From Panulirus ornatus (lineage: Eukaryota; Arthropoda; Malacostraca; Decapoda; Palinuridae): 64,000 nucleotides of DNA. The stretch covers positions 27,688,343 to 27,752,342 of the forward strand of contig NC_092269.1 of the NCBI RefSeq assembly GCF_036320965.1, read 5' to 3'. The notes below the pieces were generated by a model. The model saw only the letters and a list, made by a program, of their open reading frames with translations. It had not been told where the DNA came from and did no database searches. The position numbers and the translations under genes are program-made. This document shows positions 1-10,243 of this stretch, piece by piece (the first letter of the stretch is position 1; each line of letters starts with the position of its first letter).

Positions 1-104
1 GCTAGGCTAAGGGACTGTATAATAGGAAACAACTATTCGAAATACTAAGTACTCGAATACCCTTCGTCTCACAATGGTGAGCAACGTGGTGTATCGGTTG
101 TGGG
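1..104. other. Unassigned flank with a palindrome
   Basis: No gene or known repeat is recognised here. Positions 34-40 (TATTCGA) and 53-59 (TCGAATA) form a perfect 7-bp inverted repeat around a 12-base centre that is itself nearly palindromic. A long TA tract follows directly. Confidence 0.4.
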
Positions 105-167
<63 letters not shown>

Positions 168-232
168 GTAATATATATTTAATATATAATATATATTAAT
201 ATATGATATATATTTATATAATATAATATATA
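105..232. repeat. (TA)n microsatellite, decaying at its right end
   Basis: An almost pure TA run up to about 165 becomes an irregular AT-only stretch (TAATATATATTTAATA-like) to 232. RTE copy 1 begins directly at its right edge, as happens at many copy boundaries in this window. Confidence 0.9.
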
Positions 233-1504
233 TATGAAGTCTGTAGTGGATGAGAGAGCTTGGGAAGTGAGTCAGTTGTTGTTCACTGATGATACAGCGC
301 TGGTGGCTGATTCATGTGAGAAACTGCAGAAGCTGGTGACTGAGTTTGGTAAAGTGTGTGAAAGAAGAAAGTTAAGAGTAAATGTGAATAAGAGCAAGGT
401 TATTAGGTACAGTAGGGTTGAGGGTCAAGTCAATTGGGAGGTAAGTTTGAGTGGAGAAAAACTGGAGGAAGTAAAGTGTTTTAGATATCTGGGAGTGGAT
501 CTGGCAGCGGATGGAACCATGGAATCGGAAGTGAATCATAGGGTGGGGAAGGGGGCGAAAATCCTAGGAGCCTTGAGGAATGTGTGGAAGTCGAGAACAT
601 TATCTCGGAAAGCAAAAATGGGTATGTTTGAAGGAATAGTAGTTCCAACAATGTTGTATGGTTGCGAGGCATGGGCTATGGATGGAGTTGTGCACAGGAG
701 GGTGGATGTGCTGGAAATGATATGTTTGAGGACAATGTGTGGTGTGATGTGGTTTGATCGAGTAAGTAATGTAAGGGTAAGAGAGATGTGTGGAAATAAG
801 AAGAGCGTGGTTGAGAGAGCAGAAGAGGGTGTTTCGAAATGGTTTGGGCACATGGAGAGGATGAGTGAGGAAAGATTGGCCTAGAGGATATATGTGTCGG
901 AGGTGGAGGGAACGAGGAGAAGTGGGAGACCAAATTGGAGGTGGAAAGATGGAGTGAAAAAGATTTTGTGTGATCGGGGCCTGAACATGCAGGAGGGTGA
1001 AAGGAGGGCAAGGAATAGAGTGAATTAGATTGATGTGATATACTGGGGTTGACAGGCTGTCATTGGATTGAATCAGGGCATGTGAAGCGTCTGGGGTAAA
1101 CCATGGAAAGTTGTGTGGGGCCTGGATGTGGAAAGGGAGCTGTGGTTTCGGGCATTATTGTATGACAGCTAGAGACTGAGTGTGAACGAATGGGGCCTTT
1201 GTTGTCTATTCCTAGTGCTACCTCGCACACATGAGGGGGGGAGGGGGATGGTATTCCATGTGTGGCAAGGTGGCGATGGGAATGAATAAAGGCAGACAGT
1301 GTGAATTGTGTGCATGGGTATATATGTATGTGTCTGTGTGTGTATATATATATGTGTACATTAAGTTGTATAGGTATGTATATTTGCGTGTGTGGACGTG
1401 TATGTATATACATTGTGTATGGGGATGGGTTGGGCCATTTCTTTCGTCTGTTTCCTTGCACTACCTCGCAAACGCGGGAGACAGCGACAAAGCAAAAAAA
1501 ATAA

Positions 1505-1510
<6 letters not shown>
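233..1510 (+). mobile_element. RTE-like LINE copy 1, subfamily L, 5'-truncated
   Basis: The copy enters the reverse transcriptase just before motif C and runs through the C-terminal domain, the long 3' UTR (from about 1081) and the 3' hairpin to a GACAAAGCAAAA tail with AAAT units at 1485-1510. Its long UTR and FTDD motif place it in subfamily L. Its left edge abuts TA-rich DNA, and its tail faces the tail of copy 2. Confidence 0.9.
234..1028 (+). pseudogene. RTE ORF fragment (RT motif C to C-terminus), copy 1
   Basis: The open part is 234-884. It starts at the residues MKSVVDERAWEVSQLL and contains motif C as FTDD rather than the usual FADD, then the thumb and connection region and the basic C-terminal domain. 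A TAG at 882-884 replaces the Lys codon of the conserved [11 protein letters not shown] stretch. The same frame continues through [13 protein letters not shown] to a second TAG near 1026. Being 5'-truncated with two nonsense codons, it is a dead remnant. The product would have been the LINE polymerase that copies element RNA onto nicked target DNA. Confidence 0.85.
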
Positions 1511-1590
<80 letters not shown>

Positions 1591-1595
1591 TTTTT
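1510..1595. repeat. (TA)n plus poly(T) between two facing LINE tails
   Basis: TA units run to about 1581 and T residues from 1582 to 1595. The T run is the complement of copy 2's poly(A) tail. Copy 1 (+) and copy 2 (-) therefore meet tail to tail across this tract. Confidence 0.9.
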
Positions 1596-2389
1596 GCTTT
1601 GTCGCTGTCTCTCGCGTTTGTGAGGTAGCGCAAGGAAACAGACGAAAGAAATGGCCCAACCCACCCCCATACACATGTATATACATACGTCCACACACGC
1701 AAATATACATACCTACACAGCTTTCCATGGTTTACCCCAGACGCTTCACATGCCCTGATTCAATCCACTGACAGCACGTCAACCCCGGTATACCACATCG
1801 CTCCAATTCACTCTATTCCTTGCCCTCCTTTCACCCTCCTGCATGTTCAGGCCCCGATCACACAAAATCTTTTTCACTCCATCTTTCCACCTCCAATTTG
1901 GTCTCCCTCTTCTCCTCGTTCCCTCCACCTCCGACACATATATCCTCTTGGTCAATCTTTCCTCACTCATTCTCTCGATGTGACCAAACCATTTCAAAAC
2001 ATCCTCTTCTGCTCTCTCAACCACGCTCTTTTTATTTCCACACATCTCTCTTACCCTTACGTTACTTACTCGATCAAACCACCTCACACCACACATTGTC
2101 CTCAAACATCTCATTTCCAGCACATCCATCATCCTGCGCACAACTCTATCCATAGTCCACGCCTCGCAACCATACAACATTTTTGGAACCACTATTCCTT
2201 CAAACATACCCATTTTTGCTTTCCGAGATAATGTTCTTGACTTCCACACATTCTTCAAGGCTCCCAGAATTTTTGCCCCCTCCCCCACCCTATGATCCAC
2301 TTCCGCTTCCATGTTTCCATCCGCTGCCAGATCCACTCCCAGATATCTAAAACACTTCACTTCCTCCAGTTTTCTCCATTCAAACTCCA
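1582..2389 (-). mobile_element. RTE-like LINE copy 2, subfamily S, 5'-truncated
   Basis: The 3' end lies at the poly(T) 1582-1595. The short 3' UTR occupies about 1596-1778 and coding sequence continues to about 2389. There it joins copy 3, which lies in the opposite orientation. The junction shares a few bases (CCAA) with both partners, which suggests microhomology joining. Confidence 0.88.
1779..2389 (-). pseudogene. RTE ORF fragment (RT C-terminal domain), copy 2
   Basis: About 200 element codons are open on the minus strand and end at the subfamily-S stop after DVVYRG. They run from the EKLEEVKCFRYLGVDLA region through the [13 protein letters not shown] motif. Reading 5' of about 2389 enters antisense copy 3 sequence, so the first residues of the longer open frame are not element protein. 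All RT catalytic motifs are missing, so it cannot work alone. Confidence 0.8.
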
Positions 2390-2754
2390 AGAGGATATAT
2401 GTGTCGGAGGTCGAGGGAACGAGGAGAAGAGGGAGACCAAATTGGAGGTGGAAAGATGGAGTGAAAAAGATTTTGTGTGATCGGGGCCTGAACATGCAGG
2501 AGGGTGAAAGGAGGGCAAGGAATAGAGTGAATTGGAGCGATGTGGTATACCGGGGTTGACGTGCTGTCAGTGGATTGAATCAAGGCATGTGAAGCGTCTG
2601 GGGTAAACCATGGAAAGTTGTGTAGGTATGTATACTTGCGTGTGTGGACGTATGTATATACATGTGTATGGGGGTGGGTTGGGCCATTTCTTTCGTCTGT
2701 TTCCTTGCGCTACCTCGCAAACGCGGGAGACAGCGACAAAGCAAAAAAAAAAGA

Positions 2755-2758
<4 letters not shown>
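2388..2758 (+). mobile_element. RTE-like LINE copy 3, subfamily S, 3' end only
   Basis: It begins at the GAGGATATATGTG stretch of the C-terminal domain, encodes about 57 residues to the TGA after VVYRG (2557-2559), then carries a short 3' UTR, the terminal hairpin and an A-rich tail. It stands head to head with copy 2. A (TA)n run of about 37 bp (2758-2794) follows. Confidence 0.88.
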
Positions 2759-2794
<36 letters not shown>

Positions 2795-2797
<3 letters not shown>

Positions 2798-4066
2798 CAG
2801 AGGTATAAGTTTGTTGAGTATTCCTGGTAAATAATATGGGAGGGTATTGATTGAGAGGGTGAAGGCACGTACAGAGCATCAGATTGGGGAAGAGCAGTGT
2901 TGTTTCAGAAGTGGTAGAGGATGTGTGGATCAGGTGTTTGCTTTGAAGAATGTATGTGAGAAATACTTAGAAAAGCAAATGGATTTGTATGTAGTATTTA
3001 TGGATCTGGAGAAGGTATATGATAGAGTTGATAGAGATGCTCTGTGGAAGGTATTAAGAATATATGGTGTGGGAGGCAAGTTGTTAGAAGCAGTGAAAAG
3101 TGCTTATCGAGGATGTAAGGCATGTGTACGTGTAGGAAGAGAGGAAAGTGATTGTTCTCATTGAATGTAGGTTTGCGGCAGGGGTGTGTGACGTCTCCAT
3201 GGTTGTTTAATTTGTTTATGGATGGGGTTGTTAGGGAGGTGAATGCAAGAGTTTTGGAAAGAGGTGTAAGTATGAAGTCTGTTGGGGATGAGAGAGCTTG
3301 GGAAGTGAGTCAGTTGTTGTTCTCTGATGATACAGTGCTGGTGGCTGATTCATGTGAGAAACTGCAGAAGCTGGTGACTGAGTCTGGTAAAGTGTGTGAA
3401 AGAAGAAAAGTTAAGAGTAAATGTGAATAAGAGCAAGGTTATTAGGTACAGTAGGGTTGAGGGTCAAGTCAGTTGGGAGGTAAGTTTGAATGGAGAAAAA
3501 CTGGAGGAAGTAAAGTGTTTTAGATATCTGGGAGTGTATCTGGCAGCGGATGGAACCAGGAAGCGGAAATGAATCATAGGGTGGGGAAGGGGGCGAAAAT
3601 CCTGGGAGCCTTGAGGAATGTGTGGAAGTCGAGAACATTATCTCGGAAAGCAAAAATGGGTATGTTTGAAGGAATAGTAGTTCCAACAATGTTGTATGGT
3701 TGCGAGGCGTGGGCTATGGATGGAGTTGTGTGCAGGAGGATGGATGTGCTGGAAATAATATGTTTGAGGACAATGTGTGGTGTGATGTGGTTTGATCGAG
3801 TAAGTAATGTAAGGGTAAGAGAGGTGTTTGGAAATAAGAAGAGCGTGGTTGAGAGAGCAGAAGAGGGTGTTTTGAAATGGTTTGGGCACATGGAGAGAAT
3901 GAGTGAGGAAAGATTGACCTAGAGGATATATGTGTCGGAGGTGGAGGGAACAAGGAGAAGAGGGAGACCAAATTGGAGGTGGAAAGATGGAGTGAAAAGG
4001 ATTTTGTGTGATCGGGGCCTGAAGATGCAGGAGAGTGAAAGGAGGGCAAGGAATAGAGTGAATTAG
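2795..4066 (+). pseudogene. RTE RT and C-terminal domain, frameshifted, copy 4
   Basis: RT motif A (FMDLEKVYDRVD), motif B (LRQGCVTSPWLFNL) and motif C as FSDD are readable, but across several frames. A TAA disrupts the PGK*YGR stretch near 2830. One base is lost near 3155 (DCSH at the end of the first piece), one A is gained near 3408, one base is lost near 3556, and a TAG at 3920-3922 falls at the same codon as in copy 1. The shared TAG and the GIVVPTMLYGCEAWAMDGVV wording link copies 1 and 4 as close relatives. Confidence 0.85.
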
Positions 4067-4545
4067 ATTGATATGATATACCGGGGTTAACGGGCTGTCA
4101 GTGGATTGAATCAGGGCATGTGAAGCGTCTGGTGTAAACCATGGAAAGTTGTGTGTGGCCTGGATGTGGAAAGGGAGCTGTGGTTTCGGGCATTATATTA
4201 TGACAACTAGAGACTGAGTGTGAACGAATGGGGCCTTTGTTGTCTATTCCTAGTGCTACCTTGCACACATGAGGGGGGAAGGGGGATGGTATTCCATGTG
4301 TGGCAAGGTGGCGATGGGAATGAATAAAGGCAGACAGTGTGAATTGTGTGCATGGGTATATATGTATGTGTCTGTGTGTGTATATATATGTGTACATTAA
4401 GTTGTATAGGTATGTATATTTGCGTGTGTCGACGTGTATGTATATACATTGTGTATGGGGATGGGTTGGGCCATTTCTTTTGTCTGTTTCCTTGCGCTAC
4501 CTCGCAAACGCGGGAGACAGCGACAAAGCAAAATAAAATAAATAA
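2795..4545 (+). mobile_element. RTE-like LINE copy 4, subfamily L, 5'-truncated
   Basis: Starts inside the RT at the NYRGISLLSIPGK segment directly after (TA)n, and runs to the complete long 3' UTR and a tail of AAAT units ending near 4545. The ten T residues of copy 5's tail (4561-4570) follow after a short TA run, giving another tail-to-tail pair. Confidence 0.9.
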
Positions 4546-4560
4546 TATATATATATATAT

Positions 4561-6924
4561 TTTTTTTTTTATACTTTGTCGCTGTCTCCCGCGTTTGCGA
4601 GGTAGCGCAAGGAAACAGACGAAAGAAATGGCCCACCCCCCCCCATACACATGTATATACACACGTCCCCACACACAAATATACATACCTACACAGCTTT
4701 CCATGGTTTACCCCAGACGCTTCACATGCCTTGATTCAATCCACTGACAGCACGTCAACCCCGGTATACCACATCGCTCCAATTCACTCTATTCCTTGCC
4801 CTCCTTTCACCCTCCTGCATGTTCAGGCCCCGATCACACAAAATCTTTTTCACTCCATCTTTCCACCTCCAATTTGGTCTCCCTCTTCTTCTTGCTCCCT
4901 CCACCTCCGACACATATATCCTCTTGGTCAATCTTTCCTCACTCTTCCTCTCCATGTACCCAAACCACTTCAAAACACCCTCTTCTGCTCTCTCAACCAC
5001 GCTCTTTTTATTTCCACACATCTCTCTTACCCTTACGTTACTCACTCGATCAAACCACCTCACACCACACATTGTCCTGAAACATCTCATTTCCAGCACA
5101 TCCATCCTCCTGCGCACAACTCTATCCATAGCCCACGCCTCGCAACCATACAACATTGTTGGTACCACTATTCCTTCAAACATACCCATTTTTGCTTTCC
5201 GAGATAATGTTCTCGACTTCCACACATTCTTCAAGGCTCCCTAGAATTTTCGCCCCCTCCCCCACCCTATGATCACTTCCGCTTCCATGGTTCCATCCGC
5301 TGCCAGATCCACTCCCAGATATCTAAAACACTTCACTTCCTCCAGTTTTTCTCCATTCAAACTCACCTCCCAATTGACTTGACCCTCAACCCTACTGTAC
5401 CTAATAACCTTGCTCTTATTCACATTTACTCTTAACTTTCTTCTTCACACACTTTACCAAACTCAGTCACCAGCTTCTGCAGTTTCTCACATGAATCAGC
5501 CACCAGCGCTGTATCATCAGCGAACAACAACTGACTCACTTCCCAAGCTCTCTCATCCCCAACAGACTTCATACTTGCCCCTCTTTCCAAAACTCTTGCA
5601 TTTACCTCCCTAACAACCCCATCCATAAACAAATTAAACAACCATGGAGACATCACACACCCCTGCCGCAAACCTACATTCACTGAGACCAATCACTTTC
5701 CTCTCTTCCTACACGTACACATGCCTTACATCCTCGATAAAAACTTTTCACTGCTTCTAACAACTTTCCTCCCACACCATATATTCTTAATACCTTCCAC
5801 AGAGCATCTCTATCAACTCTATCATATGCCTTCTCCAGATCCGTAAATGCTACATACAAATCCATTTGCTTTTCTAAGTATTTCTCACATACATTCTTCA
5901 AAGCAAACACCTGATCCACACATCCTCTACCACTTCTGAAACCACACTGCTCTTCCCCAATCTGATGCTCTGTACATGCCTTCACCCTCTCAATCAATAC
6001 CCTCCCATATAATTTACCAGGAATACTCAACAAACTTATACCTCTGTAATTTGAGCACTCACTCTTATCCCCTTTCCCTTTGTACAAAGGCACTATGCAC
6101 GCATTCCACCAATCCTCAGGCACCTCACCATGAGTCATACATACATTAAATAACCTTACCAACCAGTCAACAATACAGTCACCCCCTTTTTTTATAAATT
6201 CCACTACAATACCATCCAAACCTGCTGCCTTGCCAGCTTTCATGTTCCGCAAAGCTTTTACTACCTCTTCTCTGTTTACCAAATCATTTTCCCTAACCCT
6301 CTCACTTTGCACACCACCTCAGTCAAGACACCCTATATCTGCCACTCTATCATCAAACACATTCAATAAACCTTCAAAATACTCGTTCCATCTCCTTCTC
6401 ACATCACCACTACTTGTTATCACCTCCCCATTTGCGCCCTTCACTGAAGTTCCCATTTGCTCCCATGTGTTACGCACTTTATTTACCTCCTTCCAGAACA
6501 TCTTTTTAATCTCCCTAAAATTTAATGATACTCTCACCCCAACTCTCATTTGCCCTCTTTTTCACCTCTTGCACCTTTCTCTTGACCTCCTGTCTTTTAT
6601 ACATCTCCCACTCAATTGCATTTTTTCCCTTCAAAAATCGTCCAAATGCCTCTCTCTTCTCTTTCACTAATAATCTTACTTCTTCATCCCACCACTCACT
6701 ACCCTTTCTAATCAACCCACATCCTACGCTTCTCATGCCACAAGCATCTTTTGCGCAATCCATCACTGATTCCCTAAATACATCCCATTCCTCCCCCACT
6801 CCCCTTACTTCCATTGTTCTCACCTTTTTCCATTCTGTACTCAGTCTCTCCTGGTACTTCCTCACACAAGTCTCCTTCCCGAGCTCACTTACTCTCACCA
6901 CCCTCTTCACCCCAACATTCACAT
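4561..6924 (-). mobile_element. RTE-like LINE copy 5, subfamily S, 5'-truncated
   Basis: Poly(T) 4561-4570 is the tail. The short 3' UTR and most of the RT ORF follow on the minus strand. The copy stops at the VNVGVKRVV residues of the linker near 6922, where the poly(T) tail of copy 6 begins. Copies 5 and 6 are therefore in direct head-to-tail order. Confidence 0.9.
4755..6922 (-). pseudogene. RTE linker, RT and C-terminal domain, copy 5
   Basis: Read on the minus strand: linker (VKRVVRVSELGKETC), the GKAAGLDGIVVEF pocket, PLYKGKGDKSECSNYRG, motif A FTDLEKAYDRVD, motif B LRQGCVMSPWLFNL, motif C FADD, then the C-terminal basic region. Frame changes occur near 6315-6319, 5685, 5430 and 5235, so at least four indels break the protein. 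Catalytic aspartates are still visible. The endonuclease is absent through 5' truncation. Confidence 0.85.
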
Positions 6925-6927
6925 ATT

Positions 6928-9900
6928 CTTTTTTTTTTTTTTTTACTTTGTCGCTGTCTCCCGCGTTTTTGAGGTAGCGCAAGGAAACAGACGAAAGAAA
7001 TGGCCCAACCCACCCCCATACACATGTATATACATACGTCCACACACGCAAATATATATACCTACACAGCTTTCCATGGTTTACCCCAGACGCTTCACAT
7101 GCCCTGATTCAATCCACTGATAGTACGTCAACCTCGGTATACCACATCGATCCTATTCACTCTATTCCTTGCCCTCCTTTCACCCTCCTGCATGTTCAGG
7201 CCCTGATCACACAAAATCTTTTTCACTCCATCTTTCCACCTCAAATTTGGTCTCCCACTTCTCCTCGTTCCCTCCACCTCCGACACATATATCCTCTTGG
7301 TCAATCTTTCCTCACTCATTCTCTCCATGTGCCCAAACCACTTCAAATCACCCTCTTCTGCTCTCTCAACCACGCTCTTTTTATTTCCACACCTCTCTTA
7401 CCCTTACGTTACTTACTCGATCAAACCACCTCACACCACACATTGACCTCACATATATCATTTCCAACACATCCATCCTCCTGCGCACAACTCTATCCAT
7501 AGTCCATGCCTCGCAACCATACAACATTGTTGGAACCACTATTCCTTCAAACATACCCATTTTTGCTTTCCGAGATAATGTTCTCGACTTCCACACATTC
7601 TTCAAGGCTCCCAGAATTTTCGCCCCTCCCCCACCCTATGATCCACTTCTGCTTCTATGGGTCCATCCACTGCCAGATTCACTCCCAGATATATAAAACA
7701 CTTTACTTCCTCCAGTTTTTCTCCCTTCAAACTTACCTCCCAATTGACTTGACCCTCAACCCTACTGTACCTAATAACCTTGCTCTTATTCACATTTACT
7801 CTTAACTTTCTTCTTTCACACACTTTACCAAACTCAGTCACCAGCTTCTGCAGTTTCTCACATGAATCAGCCACCAGCGCTGTATCATCAGCGAACAACA
7901 ACTGACTCACTTCCCAAGCTCTCTCATCCCCAACAAACTTCATACTTGCCCCTCTTTCCAAAACTCTTGCATTCACCTCCCTAACAACCCCATCCATAAA
8001 CAAATTAAACAACCATGGAGACATCACACACCCCTGCCGCAAACCTACATTCACTGAGAACCAATCACTTTCCTCTCTTCCTACACGTACACATGCCTTA
8101 CATCCTCGATAAAAACTTTTCACTGCTTCTAACAACTTGCCTCCCACACTATATATTCTTAATACCTTCCACAAAGCATCTCTATCAACTCTATCATATG
8201 CCTTCTCCAGATCTATAAATGCTACATACAAATCCGTTTGCTTTTCTAAGTATTTCTCACATACATTCTTCAAAGCAAACATCTGATCCACACATCCTCT
8301 ACCACTTCTGAAACCACACTGGTCTTCCCCAATCTGATGCTCTGTACATGCCTTCACCCTCTCAATCAATACCCTCCCATATAATTTACCAGGAATACTC
8401 AACAAACTTATACCTCTGTAATTTGAGCACTCACTCTTATCCCCTTTGCCTTTGTACAATGGCACTATGCATGCATTCCGCCAATCCTCAGGCACCTCAC
8501 CATGAGTCATACATACATTAAATAACCTTACCAACCAGTCAATAATACAGTCACCCCCTTTTTTAATAAATTCCACTGCAATACCATCCCAACCCGCTTC
8601 CTTGCCGGCTTTCATCTTCCGCAAAGCTTTTACTACCTCTTCTCTGTTTACCAAATCATTTTCCCTAACCCTCTCACTTTGCACACCATTTCGACCAAAA
8701 CACCCTATATCTGCCACTCTATCATCAAACACATTCAACAAACCTTCAAAATACTCACTCCATCTCCTCGCATCACCACTACTTGTTATTACGTCCCCAT
8801 TTGCGCCCTTCACTGAAGTTTTCATTTGCTTCCATGTCTTACGCACTTTATTTACCTCCTTCTAGAACATCTTTTTATCCTCCCTAAAATTTAATGATAC
8901 TCTCTCACCCCAACTCTCATTTGCACTCTTTTTCACCTCTTGCACCTTTCTCTTGACCTCCTGTCTCTTTCTTTTATACATCTCCCACTCAATTGCATTT
9001 TTTCCCTGCAAAAATTGTCCAAATGCCTCTCTCTTCTCTTTCACTAATAATCTTACTTCTTCATCCCACCACTCACTACCCTTTCTAATCAACCCACCTC
9101 CCACTCTTCTCATGCCACAAGCATCTTTTGCGCAATCCATCACTGACTCCCTAAATACATCCCATTCCTCCCCCACTCCCCTTACTTCCATTGTTCTCAC
9201 CTTTTTCCATTCTGTACTCAGTCTCTCCTGGTATTTCCTCACACAAGTCTCCTTCCCAAGCTCACTTACTCTCACCACCCTCTTCACCCCAACATTCACT
9301 CTTCTTTTCTGAAAACCCATACAAATCTTCACCTTAGCCTCCACAAGATAATGATCATACATCCCTCCAGTTGCACCTCTCAGCACATTTACATCCAAAA
9401 GTCTCTCTTTCGCGCGCCTTTTAATACGTAATCCAATAACGCTCTCTGGCCATCTCTCCTACTTACATACGTATACTTATGTATATTTCGCTTTTTAAAC
9501 CATGTATTCCCAATCACCAGTCCTTTTTCAGCACATAAATCTACAAGCTCTTCACCATTTCCGTTTACAACACTGAACACTCCATGTATACCAATTATTC
9601 CCTCAACTGCCACATTACTCACCTTTGCATTCAAATCACCCAACTCTATAACCCGGTCTCGTGCATCCAAACCAATAACACACTCATTCAGCTGCTCCGA
9701 AAACCCTTGCCTCTCATGATCTTTCTTCTCATGCCCAGGTGCATATGCACCAATAATCACCCAATTCTCTCCATCAACTTTCAGTTTTACCCATATTAAT
9801 TGAGCATTTACTTTCTTACATTCTATCACATACTCCCACAACTCCTGTTTCAGAAGTACTGCTACTCCTTCCCTTGATCTTGTCCTCTCACTAACCCCTG

Positions 9901-10243
9901 ACTTTACTCCCAAGATATTCCCAAACCACTCTTCCCTTTTACCCTTGAGCTTCGTTTTACTCAGAGCCAAAACATCCAGGTTCCTTTCCTCAAACACACT
10001 ACCTATCTCTCCTTTTTTCACATCTTGGTTACATCCACACACATTTAGACACCCCAGTCTGAGCCTTCGAGGAGGATGAGCACTCCCCGCGTGACTCCTT
10101 CTTCTGTTTCCAGTTTTAGAAAGTTAAGAAAAATACAAGGAGGGGAGGATTTCTAGCCCCCCGCTCCCGTCCCATCTAGTCGCCTTCTACGACACGCGAG
10201 GAATGCATGGGAAGTATTCTTTCACCCCTATCACCAGGGATTA
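6928..10243 (-). mobile_element. RTE-like LINE copy 6, full length, subfamily S
   Basis: This copy spans both termini. The poly(T) tail lies at 6928-6944, the hairpin and short 3' UTR at about 6945-7127, the ORF region at 7128-10110, and the GC-rich leader ends at 10243 with the complement of ATCCCTGGTGAT. Total length is about 3.3 kb, typical of RTE elements. The adjoining AT-rich DNA leads directly into copy 7 in the opposite orientation (head to head). Confidence 0.92.
7128..10110 (-). pseudogene. Full RTE polyprotein, degraded, copy 6
   Basis: All domains are present: endonuclease with SKTK (usually SETK), YAPG, GDLNAKV, DYVL and a downstream HDHYLV-type motif altered to YDHYLVEAKV; linker; RT with motif A, LRQGC motif B and FADD; and the C-terminal GRPNLRWKDGVKK. 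The initiator is changed (ACTGGAAAC in place of ATGGGAAAC). A frameshift near 9410 replaces part of the IDRRAKER stretch, TAG near 8863 hits the FWKEV tryptophan, one C is lost near 7628 and two bases near 7389. The altered Glu in SETK removes a metal-binding residue, so the source lineage was probably already inactive. Confidence 0.85.

Noticed and set aside
536..853. Long open frames antisense to every RTE copy (105, 111, 150 and 237 residues, rich in S, T, P, H and L)
   Set aside because: They recur at the same place in each copy and mirror the RT frame. Their openness follows from the codon composition of the sense strand, and they have no motif or start context of their own.
1060..1728. 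Open frames full of IYIYIY or KKKK residues at copy tails
   Set aside because: These are translations of (TA)n and poly(A) tracts joined to 3' UTR sequence and are not proteins.
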